From positions 583,719 through 647,718 of the forward strand of contig NZ_JAQSUW010000017.1 in NCBI RefSeq assembly GCF_028649395.1: a stretch of DNA of 64,000 nucleotides, given 5' to 3'. The position numbers were made by a program, and so were the translations under genes. This DNA is from Pseudomonas sp. Gutcm_11s. GTDB taxonomy: Bacteria > Pseudomonadota > Gammaproteobacteria > Pseudomonadales > Pseudomonadaceae. This document shows, piece after piece, positions 17,338-26,128 of the stretch; position 1 is the first letter of the stretch, and each line of letters starts with the position of its first letter. The notes below the pieces were generated by a model, which saw nothing but the letters and a program-made list of their open reading frames with translations, made no database searches and was not told where the DNA came from.

Positions 17338-18024
17338 TCAGCGGCTCTGCCGCTGTTGTAGCAAGAGATTGCTGAAGCCGCTGCCGGCCAGCTGCTTCTG
17401 CGCGGCCGCCAGCTGTTCACGGCTGGCGTAGGGCCCGACCAGCACGCGGAACCAGTTCTCCTCGCGCACCTTGCCGGACTCCACCTGCACGTTCTCGCCG
17501 AGCAGGAGGATCTGCGCGCGCACCTTGTCGGCGTCCTCGCGCTTGCGGAACGAGCCGGCCTGCAGGAAGAACTGGGTGGTGACCGGCGCCTTGGCCACCA
17601 CGGGCGGCGGAGGCGGAGTCTGGCCATTGAGCAGGGCCTCGGCGCGGGCGGCGTCGATCTTCGCTGCTTCTTCCGGCGTCACCGGCTTGGTTTCTGGTGG
17701 CTTGGGCGCGTCGGCCGGCGGCAGGGAGTCCGGCGGCACTATGACCTCGGACTCCGGCAGCAGCGTGTAGAAGTCGTACTTGGGCTTGGTCGGCTCGGCG
17801 GCCACCTGCGGCTTCTTCTGCTGCTCGGCGGCGCGCTTCTGCTCCTCGGGCTTGGCCCGCTTCACGTCGTCGCGGCCCGGCTCCAGGCTGAACAGGAACA
17901 TGAAGAAGCCGCCGATGACCAGGCCGCAGGCCAGCCACACCCAGCCCGGCACCGGCTTCTTCGCCGGCGCCTGGTAGCGGCTCGCGCCGCGCTTGGGAGC
18001 GGGCTTCTTCTTCGCTGCCGCCAC
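17338..18024 (-). CDS. Membrane-anchored SPOR-domain protein (FtsN-like)
   Basis: A 228-residue protein with a basic cytoplasmic N-terminus, one transmembrane helix (VWLACGLVIGGFFMFLF, about residues 29-45), a Lys/Glu/Pro-rich periplasmic linker and a C-terminal SPOR domain (TQFFLQAGSFRKREDADKVRAQILLLG...WFRVLVGPY). SPOR domains bind denuded peptidoglycan at the division septum. It starts with GTG directly after the argS TAA, so the two are probably cotranscribed. The layout resembles FtsN, but identity as FtsN is not proven. Confidence 0.88.
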   Translation of the reverse strand: MAAAKKKPAPKRGASRYQAPAKKPVPGWVWLACGLVIGGFFMFLFSLEPGRDDVKRAKPEEQKRAAEQQKKPQVAAEPTKPKYDFYTLLPESEVIVPPDSLPPADAPKPPETKPVTPEEAAKIDAARAEALLNGQTPPPPPVVAKAPVTTQFFLQAGSFRKREDADKVRAQILLLGENVQVESGKVREENWFRVLVGPYASREQLAAAQKQLAGSGFSNLLLQQRQSR

Positions 18025-19764
18025 TTACATGCGCTCCAGGGTCGGCAGGCCGAGCAGTTCCAGGCCCTGCTTGAGGGTGCGGCCGGTCAGGGCGGCCAGG
18101 CGCAGGCGGCTCTGCTGGGTGGCTTCATCCTCGGCACTGAGGATCGGGCAGTTCTCGTAGAAGCTGGAGAACAGGCCTGCCAGGTCGTACAGGTAGCTGC
18201 ACAGCAGGTGCGGGGTGCCTTTTTCGGCGACGCTGGCGAGCAGCTCGTTGAACTGCGCCAGCTTGGCGCCCAGCGCCTGCTCCTGGTCGGTGACCAGGGC
18301 GATCTTGCCGCCGATCTCGCTGACATCCTTGCCCAGCTTGCGGAACACGCTGGCCACGCGGGTGTAGGCGTACAGCAGGTAGGGCGCGGTGTTGCCCTCG
18401 AAGCTGAGCATCAGCTCGAAGTTGAAGCTGTAGTCGCTGGTGCGGTGCTTGGACAGGTCGGCGTACTTCACCGAGGCGATGCCGACCACGCGGGCGATCT
18501 CGCGCAGCTCGTCTTCGCCGAGGTCCGGGTTCTTGCCCTTGACCAGGGTGTAGGCGCGCTGCTCGGCTTCGTCGAGCAACTCGACCAGCTTCACGGTGCC
18601 GCCGTCGCGGGTCTTGAACGGGCGGCCGTCCGGGCCGTTCATGGTGCCGAAGCCCATGTGCTCCATCTCGAAGCTGGCAGGCACGAAGCCGGCCAGGCGC
18701 GCAGCGGCGAAGACCATCTGGAAGTGCAGAGCCTGGCGCTGGTCGACGAAGTACAGGGCGCGGTCGGCCTTCAGTACACCGGCGCGGTAGCGGGTGGCGG
18801 CCAGGTCTGTGGTGGCGTACAGGTAGCCGCCACCGGCCTTCTGCACGATCAGCGGCAGCGGGTTGCCTTCCGAGTTCTTGAACTCGTCCATGAACACGCA
18901 CTGGGCGCCATTGTCCTCGGTCAGCAGGCCCTTGGCCTGCAGGTCGGCGATGACGTTGGGTAGGTCGTCGTTGTAGGCGCTCTCGCCCTTGACGTCGGCC
19001 ATGCTGAGTTTCACGCCCAGGCGGTCGTAGAGCGCCTGGCAGTGGCTCAGGGAGATGTCGTTGAAGCGGTTCCACAGGCGCAGGCACTCGGCGTCGCCAG
19101 CCTGCAGCTTGACCACCAACTCGCGGGCGCGGTCGGCGAACTCGGCGGACTCGTCGAAGCGCTTCTTGGCGGCGCGGTAGAAACCTTCCAGGTCGGCCAG
19201 CTCGCTCTCGGCGGCAGCCGGGTTTTCCTGCATGTAGGCCAGCAGCATGCCGAACTGGGTGCCCCAGTCGCCCACGTGGTTCTGGCGGATCACCGTGTCG
19301 CCGAGGAACTCCAGCACGCGTGCCACGCTGTCACCGATGATGGTCGAGCGCAGGTGGCCAACGTGCATCTCCTTGGCCAGGTTGGGCGCCGACAGGTCGA
19401 CCACCACGCGCTGCGCCGCGCCGTTCTTGCGTACGCCTAGCTTGGCGTCGGCCAGGGCGGCCTCCAGGCGATCGGCCAGGGCGTCGCTGTTCTGGAAGAA
19501 GTTGAGGAAGCCGGGGCCGGCGATGTCCACCTTGCTGATGCCGGCGTCGGCCGGCAGCGCGGCGACCAGCTTTTCGGCCAGGTCGCGCGGCTTCATGCCG
19601 GCCGGCTTGGCCAACATCATGGCGATGTTGCTGGCGAAGTCGCCGTTGCTCTTGTCCTTGGTGTTCTCCACCTGGATCGCCGGAGTCAGGCCCTCGGGCA
19701 GCACGCCCTCGGTGGTCAGGCTGGTCAGGGCTTGCTGGATCAGGTGGCGAATCGTGTCTTTCAT
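18025..19764 (-). CDS. argS: Arginyl-tRNA synthetase
   Basis: A 579-residue class I synthetase that charges tRNA-Arg. The N-terminal Add-1 domain is followed by the HIGH-type motif HVGH (residues 134-137) in SAPNLAKEMHVGHLRSTIIGD. The KMSKS loop is replaced by the degenerate form near FKTRDGGTVKL, as usual in ArgRS. The C-terminal anticodon domain ends in GLPTLERM. A TATAAT hexamer lies 40 bases upstream. It is followed with no gap by the SPOR-domain gene. Confidence 0.97.
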   Translation of the reverse strand: MKDTIRHLIQQALTSLTTEGVLPEGLTPAIQVENTKDKSNGDFASNIAMMLAKPAGMKPRDLAEKLVAALPADAGISKVDIAGPGFLNFFQNSDALADRLEAALADAKLGVRKNGAAQRVVVDLSAPNLAKEMHVGHLRSTIIGDSVARVLEFLGDTVIRQNHVGDWGTQFGMLLAYMQENPAAAESELADLEGFYRAAKKRFDESAEFADRARELVVKLQAGDAECLRLWNRFNDISLSHCQALYDRLGVKLSMADVKGESAYNDDLPNVIADLQAKGLLTEDNGAQCVFMDEFKNSEGNPLPLIVQKAGGGYLYATTDLAATRYRAGVLKADRALYFVDQRQALHFQMVFAAARLAGFVPASFEMEHMGFGTMNGPDGRPFKTRDGGTVKLVELLDEAEQRAYTLVKGKNPDLGEDELREIARVVGIASVKYADLSKHRTSDYSFNFELMLSFEGNTAPYLLYAYTRVASVFRKLGKDVSEIGGKIALVTDQEQALGAKLAQFNELLASVAEKGTPHLLCSYLYDLAGLFSSFYENCPILSAEDEATQQSRLRLAALTGRTLKQGLELLGLPTLERM

Positions 19765-19803
19765 GGTCTGCTCGGTCGGCCGCGGCTGGTCGAAAACTGC
19801 GCA

Positions 19804-19809
19804 TTATAG
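19804..19809 (-). promoter_or_regulatory. -10 element upstream of argS
   Basis: A perfect TATAAT on the minus strand, 40 bases before the argS ATG. No good -35 hexamer is seen at 16-18 bases, so the promoter is only partly supported. Confidence 0.45.
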
Positions 19810-19871
19810 AGGCAGCCATCCGCAGCAGGCCACCCGCAGGCGGGGCCTCGTCGCTCGTGATTGGGATCGGG

Positions 19872-22091
19872 CTAGAACAGGTCGATCGGGTCGACGTCCA
19901 GCGACCAGCGCACCGCGCGGCCCTCGGGCATGGCCTCGAGGATCGGCAGCCAGTGGGCCAGCAGCTTGTGCAGCGGCGCGCGGCTGGCGCACTGCAGCAG
20001 CAACTGCGCGCGGAAGCGCCCGGCGCGGCGCTCCATCGGCGCCGGTACCGGGCCGAGCAGTTCGATGCCGGCCAGATGCAGTTCGTCGCGCAGTTGCTCG
20101 GCATAGGTGCAGGCCTGGTCGAGGAAGCCCTCGGCCTGGCCCGGCTTGTGCGCCTCGCCGCGCAGCAGGGCGAGATGGGCGAAGGGCGGCAGGCCGGCAC
20201 CGCGGCGCTCGCTCAGGGCCTGCTCGGCGAATGCCGGATAGCCCTGCTCGGTGAGCTGCACCAGCAGCGGATGGTCGGCCAGGTGGCTCTGGATGATCAC
20301 CTTGCCCGGTTCCTCGGCGCGCCCGGCACGCCCGGCCACCTGCACGGTGAGCTGGGCCATGCGCTCGCTGGCGCGGAAGTCGGCGGAGAACAGGCCGCCG
20401 TCGGCGTCGAGGATCGCCACCAGGGTCACGCGTGGGAAGTGGTGACCCTTGGCGAGCATCTGGGTGCCGACCAGGATGCACGGCTCGCCCTTGTTGATGG
20501 TGGCGAACAGCTTGTCCATGGAGCCCTTGCGCGAGGTGCTGTCGCGGTCGATGCGCAGCACCGGGAACTGCGGGAAGAGCAGCGCCAGACGCTCCTCGGC
20601 ACGCTCGGTGCCGGCGCCGACCGGGCGCAGGTCGACCTGGTTGCACTCCGGGCAGTTGCGCGGCGGCCGCTCGACATGGCCGCAGTGGTGGCAGCGCAGC
20701 TCGTTGTGGCGCTGGTGCAGGGTCATGCGCGCGTCGCAGCGCGGACACTGGCTGATCCAACCGCAGTCATGACACAGCAGGGTGGGCGCGAAGCCGCGGC
20801 GGTTGAGGAATACCAGCACCTGCTGGCCGGCTTCCAGCGTCTGGCGAATGGCCTGCTGCAGCGGCCCGGAGATGCCGGCGTCGAGCGGCAGGCTCTTCAC
20901 GTCCAGGCGCAGGAAGCGTGGCTGCTGGGCGCCACCGGCACGCTGGGTCAGCTTGAGCAGGGCGTAGCGTCCGGCATGGGCGTTGTGCAGGCTCTCCAGC
21001 GAGGGCGTGGCCGAGCCGAGCACGATCGGCAGGCTCTCCTGGCGCGCGCGCACCAGGGCCAGGTCGCGGGCGTGGTAGCGCAGGCCTTCCTGCTGCTTAT
21101 AGGAAGCGTCGTGTTCCTCGTCGACGATGATCAGGCCGGGGTTCTTCAGTGGCGTGAACAGCGCCGAGCGGGTGCCGATCACGATGTCGGCCTCGCCGTC
21201 ACGCGCCGCCAGCCAGGCGTCCAGGCGCTCGCGATCATTGACCCCGGAATGCAGCAGGGCGATGCGTGCATTGAAGCGGCGGGCGAAGCGCTCGACCGTC
21301 TGCGGCCCCAGGTTGATCTCGGGGATCAGCACCAGCGCCTGCTGACCGGCTTCCAGACAATGGCGGATCAGCTGCAGGTAAACCTCGGTCTTGCCGCTGC
21401 CGGTGACGCCGTACAGCAGGTAGGCGCCGAAGTCGCCCATGCCGGACTGCACGGCATTGAAGGCGGCGCGCTGTTCGGCATTGAGTGGCAGCTCCGGTTG
21501 CGCCAGCCAGCCGCCGTGGCGCTCCAGTGGCGCACTGCGGCGTACCTCGACGCGGGCCAGGCCCTTCTCCAGCAGCAGGTCGAGGCTGTCCTTGTTCAGC
21601 TGCAGTTTGCTCAGCAGTGCATGCGGTACGCCGTGGTGATGCTGGGCCAGGGCGCGCAACGCTTCGCGCTGGCGCGGCGCGCGGGCCAGGCGCGGGTCTT
21701 CCGGGCTGGCGCCTTCGGTTGCGTGCCAGTAGCGCTCCTGGCGTACTTCGGCGGGCTCGCCCTGGCGCAGCAGCACTGGCAGGGCCCAACTCAGGGTGTC
21801 GCCGAGGCTGTGCTGGTAGTACTGGGCCGTCCACAGGCACAGCTTGAACAGCGGCGCCGGCAGTGGCGGGGTGCGGTCGAGCAGTTCCAGGGCCGGCTTG
21901 AGCTTGTCCCGCGGCACGTCGGTGCTGTCGGCCAGCTCCACCAGTACGCCGATCACTTCGCGCCGGCCAAACGACACACGCAGGCGCGCGCCGGGCTGCA
22001 GCGCCGCACGCGGCACGCCTTGTGGCGCCAGGTAGTCGAACAGGCGGCGCAGTGGCGAGGGCAGGGCGAGGCGCAGGATGGTGTCGGGCAC
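19872..22091 (-). CDS. priA: Primosomal replication restart helicase PriA
   Basis: A 739-residue superfamily 2 helicase that recognises stalled forks and reloads the replisome. Visible: N-terminal DNA-binding domain (VPDTILRLALPSPLRRLFDYLAP), Walker A GVTGSGKTEVY near residue 230, DEEHD box near 323, paired zinc cysteines (CHDCGWISQCPRCD...CHHCGHVERPPRNCPEC) and the helicase C-terminal motifs (QVAGRAGRAEEPG). The frame is open upstream; the GTG at 22091 fits the family start, preceded by GGAG, and gives the usual Pseudomonas length. Confidence 0.96.
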   Translation of the reverse strand: MPDTILRLALPSPLRRLFDYLAPQGVPRAALQPGARLRVSFGRREVIGVLVELADSTDVPRDKLKPALELLDRTPPLPAPLFKLCLWTAQYYQHSLGDTLSWALPVLLRQGEPAEVRQERYWHATEGASPEDPRLARAPRQREALRALAQHHHGVPHALLSKLQLNKDSLDLLLEKGLARVEVRRSAPLERHGGWLAQPELPLNAEQRAAFNAVQSGMGDFGAYLLYGVTGSGKTEVYLQLIRHCLEAGQQALVLIPEINLGPQTVERFARRFNARIALLHSGVNDRERLDAWLAARDGEADIVIGTRSALFTPLKNPGLIIVDEEHDASYKQQEGLRYHARDLALVRARQESLPIVLGSATPSLESLHNAHAGRYALLKLTQRAGGAQQPRFLRLDVKSLPLDAGISGPLQQAIRQTLEAGQQVLVFLNRRGFAPTLLCHDCGWISQCPRCDARMTLHQRHNELRCHHCGHVERPPRNCPECNQVDLRPVGAGTERAEERLALLFPQFPVLRIDRDSTSRKGSMDKLFATINKGEPCILVGTQMLAKGHHFPRVTLVAILDADGGLFSADFRASERMAQLTVQVAGRAGRAEEPGKVIIQSHLADHPLLVQLTEQGYPAFAEQALSERRGAGLPPFAHLALLRGEAHKPGQAEGFLDQACTYAEQLRDELHLAGIELLGPVPAPMERRAGRFRAQLLLQCASRAPLHKLLAHWLPILEAMPEGRAVRWSLDVDPIDLF

Positions 22092-22156
22092 AGCAGGCTC
22101 CAGTAGCGAGGCGGCGATGCTAGCACGGCCGCACGTCGCCCAGGATCGCCGCCGGC

Positions 22157-22184
22157 TTGCGTGGGGGTGTTGGTCTGGTATAGT
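22157..22184 (+). promoter_or_regulatory. Sigma-70 promoter of rpmE
   Basis: TTGCGT (22157-22162) and TATAGT (22179-22184) have a 16-base spacer. The predicted start near 22190 leaves a leader of about 65 bases before rpmE. Confidence 0.6.
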
Positions 22185-22254
22185 GCGCGGCCTATTTCCG
22201 TGCGGTACTTGGCAGCGAGCCGAGTGGCGGCACACTTAAACCGAGGAAAATACG

Positions 22255-22467
22255 ATGAAAGCCGATATCCATCCGCAATACGAAGAAATGGTCGCCACCT
22301 GCAGCTGCGGCAACGTGATCAAGACCCGTTCGACCCTGTGCAAGCCGATGAGCCTCGACGTTTGCTCCGAGTGCCACCCGTTCTACACCGGCAAGCAGAA
22401 GATGCTGGATACCGGCGGCCGTATCGATCGCTTCAAGCAGCGTTTCGGCGTGTTCGGCAGCAAGTAA
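22255..22467 (+). CDS. rpmE: 50S ribosomal protein L31 (zinc-binding form)
   Basis: A 70-residue ribosomal protein of the large subunit. Cys16, Cys18, Cys37 and Cys40 make the zinc-binding C+ form (CSCGN, CSECHPFYTGKQKM). It has a strong GAGGAAAA ribosome site. It is divergent from priA, and its presumed terminator falls inside the coding region of the following nuclease gene. Confidence 0.98.
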   Translation: MKADIHPQYEEMVATCSCGNVIKTRSTLCKPMSLDVCSECHPFYTGKQKMLDTGGRIDRFKQRFGVFGSK

Positions 22468-22475
22468 GCCGAATA

Positions 22476-23276
22476 GTGGTGCAAGCCACATTGCTGAAGA
22501 AGGCGTCCCTGGTGGGCGCCTTTTTCGTTTCTGTCTGCCTGGTTTCCCCGGCTCAGGCCTTCTGCCCACTGGCCAGCGACCTGGCGCCGCAACGCGTGGC
22601 CAAGGTGGTGGACGGCGATACCCTGCGCCTGGCCGATGGCCGCAGCGTGCGCCTGATCGGCATCAACGCGCCGGAGCGTGCGCGTGACGGCCGCCCGGCC
22701 GAGCCCTTCGCCGAGGCGGCGACCAGGCGCCTGCAGGCGCTGGTGGCGGCCAATGACGGGCGCGTTGGCTTGCGTGTCGGCACCAAGGCCCGTGACCACT
22801 ACGGTCGCACTTTGGCTCACGCTTACGACGGCGGTGGACACAATCTGGAAGCACAGCTGCTGGCCGAGGGGCTGGGCTACCGCGTGGCATTCGAACCGGC
22901 CACCGGCCTCGAAGACTGCCAGCGCAGCGCCGAGGATGAGGCGCGCGAGCAGCGCGTCGGTCTCTGGCAACAGGCGCGAGTCACCACTCCCTTCGATCTG
23001 CGCAGCGGCGGCTTCGCCCTGGTGCGTGGCAAGGTCGAGCGGGTACAGCGCAATCGCGGTAGCCTGTGGATCGAAATGGACGGCCCGCTGGTGCTGCGCG
23101 TCGAGCTCAAGCTGCTGCGCCATTTCGATGTGGCTGCCTTACAGCGCCTGGCCGGACGTGAAATCGAGGCGCGTGGCTGGGTGATTGACCGCTCGCGGCG
23201 TGGCGGCGTACAAGCGGAGCAGGCCCGCTGGATGCTGCCGTTGACCCATGCAGCCATGCTCGAGGTGTTGCCATGA
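22476..23276 (+). CDS. Secreted thermonuclease (SNase-like) family protein
   Basis: About 266 residues. A signal peptide (LLKKASLVGAFFVSVCLVSPAQA) is followed by a staphylococcal-nuclease-like domain: VAKVVDGDTLRLADGRSVRLIGINAPE, GRTLAHAYDGGGHNLEAQLLAEGLGYR, and a C-terminal OB-like extension (VRGKVERVQRNRGSLWIEMDG). It probably acts on nucleic acid or is a degenerate periplasmic relative. The start is uncertain: GTG at 22476 or 22479, or TTG at 22491, which would give a compact MLKK signal peptide; none has a strong ribosome site. It overlaps the M48 gene by 4 bases. Confidence 0.8.
   Translation: MVQATLLKKASLVGAFFVSVCLVSPAQAFCPLASDLAPQRVAKVVDGDTLRLADGRSVRLIGINAPERARDGRPAEPFAEAATRRLQALVAANDGRVGLRVGTKARDHYGRTLAHAYDGGGHNLEAQLLAEGLGYRVAFEPATGLEDCQRSAEDEAREQRVGLWQQARVTTPFDLRSGGFALVRGKVERVQRNRGSLWIEMDGPLVLRVELKLLRHFDVAALQRLAGREIEARGWVIDRSRRGGVQAEQARWMLPLTHAAMLEVLP
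22500..22525 (+). terminator. Intrinsic terminator of rpmE, inside the nuclease signal-peptide codons
   Basis: Stem aaggcgtccc / gggcgcctt (one bulged T), loop tggt, followed by TTTTT. It lies 33 bases after the rpmE stop, within the open frame of the nuclease gene, so the nuclease mRNA depends on read-through from rpmE or on another promoter. Confidence 0.75.
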
Positions 23277-24712
23277 AGCTGCGTCTGTTCCTGCTGTTGC
23301 CCCTGCTGTTCCAGCTCGTCGGTTGCGCGGTCAACCCGGCCACCGGCAAGACCGACTTCGTGATGATGAGCGAGGAGCAGGAGATCGACCTGGGGCGCAA
23401 CTACGCCGAGGAGATCGCCAAGCAGTATCCGCGCTATGCCGACGAGAAGCTGCAGGCCTATGTGCAGCGGGTCGGCGAGCGGGTCGCGCGTAACAGCCAC
23501 CGCGGCAACCTCGACTATCGCTTCACCGTCGTCGACTCGCCGGACATCAACGCCTTCGCCATTCCCGGCGGGCACATCTACATCCATCGCGGCCTGATGG
23601 CCTACCTGGGCTCCGAGGCAGAGCTGGCCGCCGTGCTCGGTCACGAGGTCGGTCACGTCACCGCCCGCCACAGTGTGCGCCAGCAGAGCCAGTCCACGGC
23701 CTGGGGCATCCTCGGCCAGGCGGTGGCCATAGGTACAGGCGTCGGCGCCGCGGGTGACGTGACCAATGCGCTGGGCACCGCCTTCGTGCGGGGCTATGGC
23801 CGCGACATGGAGCTGGAGGCCGACGGCTTCGGTGCCCAGTACCTGGCGCGCAGCGGTTACGACCCGCAGGCGATGATCGAAGTGGTCAAGGTGCTCAAGA
23901 GCCAGGAGGACTTCGCCCGTGACGAGGCCCAGGCCAAGGGCCAGGAAGCAGCGCCGGCCGGCTATCACGGCCTGTTCGATACCCACCCGGACAACGACAC
24001 TCGTCTGCGCCAGGTAGTGGCTTCGGCCAGCCCGCTGGTCAGCGGCAAGGGCGAGGTGGGGCGCGATGCGTACCTGAAGATGATCGACGGCATGCCCTTC
24101 GGCGACTCGGCCGAGGCTGGCGTGCAGCGCGGCCAGCGCTTCTACCATGTCGGCCTGGACTTCACCCTGGCCTTCCCGCAGGGCTGGGGGCTGATCAATC
24201 GGCCGGATGCGGTGATCGTCCACAGTGGCGACGAGCAGGCTTTCCTGGTCATGAGCATGCAGGGGCTGAAGGAGAAGACCGACTCGCAGTCGTTCATTCG
24301 CGAGCGTACCGGCGGCCGCGGTCTGACCGGCGAGCAGAGCCTCAAGCAGAACGGCCTGGATGTGACGACCGGCGTGCTGCAGGGCAACGGCGCCAAGCGG
24401 GTGGCGGTGATCGTGCGAGATCGCGAGGCCTTCCTCTTCGTCGGTGCGGTCAAAGGTCGCGCCTCGCTGGAGAGTGCCGACGAACAGTTCATGCAGGTGG
24501 TGCGCAGCTTCCGCCCCCTGCAGGCCGGCGAGCGTGAGCAGGGTCAGCCCTGGCGCCTGCATCTGGTACAGCTCAAGGCCGGACAGAGTCTGGAGGAGTT
24601 GAGCCGACAGATGGGCGGCGAGGGCGACAAGCTGAAGCGCTTGCGCCTGCTCAACGGTCTGTATCCGACCGGTCAGCCACAACCTGGCGATTGGCTCAAG
24701 GTGGTTCGCTGA
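23273..24712 (+). CDS. M48 family metalloprotease, lipoprotein
   Basis: A 479-residue predicted lipoprotein: signal MKLRLFLLLPLLFQLVG with lipobox Cys18. The M48 zinc site is HEVGH (residues 124-128), and MELEADGFGAQYL supplies the third ligand, followed by DTHPDNDTRLRQV, as in BepA/LoiP-type periplasmic proteases involved in outer-membrane quality control. The C-terminal part (about 290-479) contains a DUF-like beta domain and a LysM-like end (LKAGQSLEELSRQMGG...LNGLYPTGQPQPGDWLKVV). Coupled to the nuclease by a 4-base overlap. Confidence 0.9.
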   Translation: MKLRLFLLLPLLFQLVGCAVNPATGKTDFVMMSEEQEIDLGRNYAEEIAKQYPRYADEKLQAYVQRVGERVARNSHRGNLDYRFTVVDSPDINAFAIPGGHIYIHRGLMAYLGSEAELAAVLGHEVGHVTARHSVRQQSQSTAWGILGQAVAIGTGVGAAGDVTNALGTAFVRGYGRDMELEADGFGAQYLARSGYDPQAMIEVVKVLKSQEDFARDEAQAKGQEAAPAGYHGLFDTHPDNDTRLRQVVASASPLVSGKGEVGRDAYLKMIDGMPFGDSAEAGVQRGQRFYHVGLDFTLAFPQGWGLINRPDAVIVHSGDEQAFLVMSMQGLKEKTDSQSFIRERTGGRGLTGEQSLKQNGLDVTTGVLQGNGAKRVAVIVRDREAFLFVGAVKGRASLESADEQFMQVVRSFRPLQAGEREQGQPWRLHLVQLKAGQSLEELSRQMGGEGDKLKRLRLLNGLYPTGQPQPGDWLKVVR

Positions 24713-24731
24713 ATCGCCGCGAGCCCCGATC

Positions 24732-24760
24732 TTGTGGGCCTTGAGCACTTTGCGTATGCT
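24732..24760 (+). promoter_or_regulatory. Sigma-70 promoter of the malic enzyme gene
   Basis: TTGTGG (24732-24737) and TATGCT (24755-24760) with a 17-base spacer, about 40 bases before the ATG at 24800. Confidence 0.55.
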
Positions 24761-24799
24761 CGGCCGCCTGCCTGTCACTGCAAAGCGGAAATAGCCGAA

Positions 24800-26068
24800 A
24801 TGTCTGATCTGAAAACTGCCGCTCTCGAGTATCACGCTCAGCCCCGCCCGGGCAAACTCAGCGTCGAACTGACCAAGCCCACCGTCACCGCCCGTGACCT
24901 GTCCCTGGCCTACAGCCCGGGTGTGGCAGAGCCGGTACGCGAGATCGCCCGCGATGCCGAACTGGCCTATCGCTACACCGGCAAGGGCAACCTGGTTGCA
25001 GTGATTTCCGATGGCACCGCTATCCTCGGCCTGGGCAACCTCGGCCCGCTGGCCTCCAAGCCGGTGATGGAAGGCAAGGGCGTGCTGTTCAAGCGCTTCG
25101 CCGGCATCGACGTATTCGACATCGAAGTCGACTCCGAGAGCCCGCAGGCCTTCATCGACACCGTCAAGCGCATCTCCATCACCTTCGGTGGCATCAACCT
25201 CGAAGACATCAAGGCGCCCGAGTGCTTCGAGATCGAGCGCGCGCTGATCGAACAGTGCGACATCCCGGTGTTCCACGATGACCAGCACGGCACCGCGATC
25301 GTGACCGCGGCCGGCATGCTCAACGCCCTGGAAATCGCCGGCAAGACCCTGGCCGACGCCAAGATCGTCTGCCTCGGCGCCGGCGCTGCGGCTATCTCCT
25401 GCATGAAACTGCTGGTGAGCATGGGTGCTCAGGTCGAGAACATCTACATGCTCGACCGCAAGGGCGTGATCCACGCCGGTCGTGACGATCTCAACCAGTA
25501 CAAGGCGGTATTCGCCCACGCTACCGACAAGCGCAGCCTGGCTGACGCGCTGGAAGGCGCCGACGTGTTCGTCGGCCTGTCCGGTGCCAACCTGCTGAGC
25601 CCGGATGATCTGCAGCGCATGGCGCCGAACCCGATCGTCTTCGCCTGCTCCAACCCGGACCCGGAAATCAAGCCGGAGCTGGCGCATGCCACCCGCAACG
25701 ACGTGATCATGGCCACCGGTCGTTCCGACTACCCGAACCAGGTCAACAACGTGCTCGGCTTCCCCTTCATCTTCCGCGGTGCCCTGGACGTACGCGCCAC
25801 CCGCATCAACGAGGAAATGAAGATCGCCGCCGCCAACGCCCTGCGTGAACTGGCCAAGCTGCCGGTACCGCAGGAAGTCTGCGACGCCTACGGCGGCATC
25901 GAGCTGAGCTTCGGTCGCGAGTACATCATTCCGAAGCCGATGGATGCACGCCTGATCACCGTGGTGGCCGACGCCGTGGCCAAGGCTGCGATCGAGAGCG
26001 GTGTGGCGACCCTGCCCTATCCGAAGCACTATCCGCTGAAGTCGGTGGACGAAGTGTTCAACGGCTGA
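24800..26068 (+). CDS. Malic enzyme, short form (oxaloacetate-decarboxylating)
   Basis: A 422-residue malate dehydrogenase (decarboxylating), converting malate to pyruvate and CO2 with NAD(P). Conserved segments: DLSLAYSPGVAEPVREI, GDTAILGLGN-like region at DGTAILGLGNLGPLASKPVMEGK, FHDDQHGTAIVTAAGML, and the dinucleotide fold IVCLGAGAAAISCMKLL. It lacks the phosphotransacetylase-like domain of long MaeB proteins. An in-frame start lies 66 bases upstream, but ATG 24800 matches the family N-terminus (MSDLKTAALEYH). Confidence 0.93.
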   Translation: MSDLKTAALEYHAQPRPGKLSVELTKPTVTARDLSLAYSPGVAEPVREIARDAELAYRYTGKGNLVAVISDGTAILGLGNLGPLASKPVMEGKGVLFKRFAGIDVFDIEVDSESPQAFIDTVKRISITFGGINLEDIKAPECFEIERALIEQCDIPVFHDDQHGTAIVTAAGMLNALEIAGKTLADAKIVCLGAGAAAISCMKLLVSMGAQVENIYMLDRKGVIHAGRDDLNQYKAVFAHATDKRSLADALEGADVFVGLSGANLLSPDDLQRMAPNPIVFACSNPDPEIKPELAHATRNDVIMATGRSDYPNQVNNVLGFPFIFRGALDVRATRINEEMKIAAANALRELAKLPVPQEVCDAYGGIELSFGREYIIPKPMDARLITVVADAVAKAAIESGVATLPYPKHYPLKSVDEVFNG

Positions 26069-26080
26069 TCACCGTGCAAT

Positions 26081-26109
26081 AAAAAAGCCCCGCAATGCGG
26101 GGCTTTTTT
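26081..26109. terminator. Bidirectional terminator between malic enzyme and ponA
   Basis: A perfect 13-bp stem (aaaaaagccccgc / gcggggctttttt) with a 3-base loop aat. A run on one arm and T run on the other make it functional for both convergent genes. Confidence 0.95.
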
Positions 26110-26128
26110 ATTGCTGGTCCTGTACCGA

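Noticed and set aside
22161..22475. Upstream extension of the nuclease frame through rpmE
   Set aside because: The frame is open but overlaps rpmE in another frame and would bury the signal peptide.
22877..26029. A 1050-codon open frame on the minus strand
   Set aside because: It lies opposite the M48 protease and malic enzyme genes, is rich in His/Gln/Val/Ala/Gly as expected for an antisense shadow of high-GC DNA, and has no recognisable domain.
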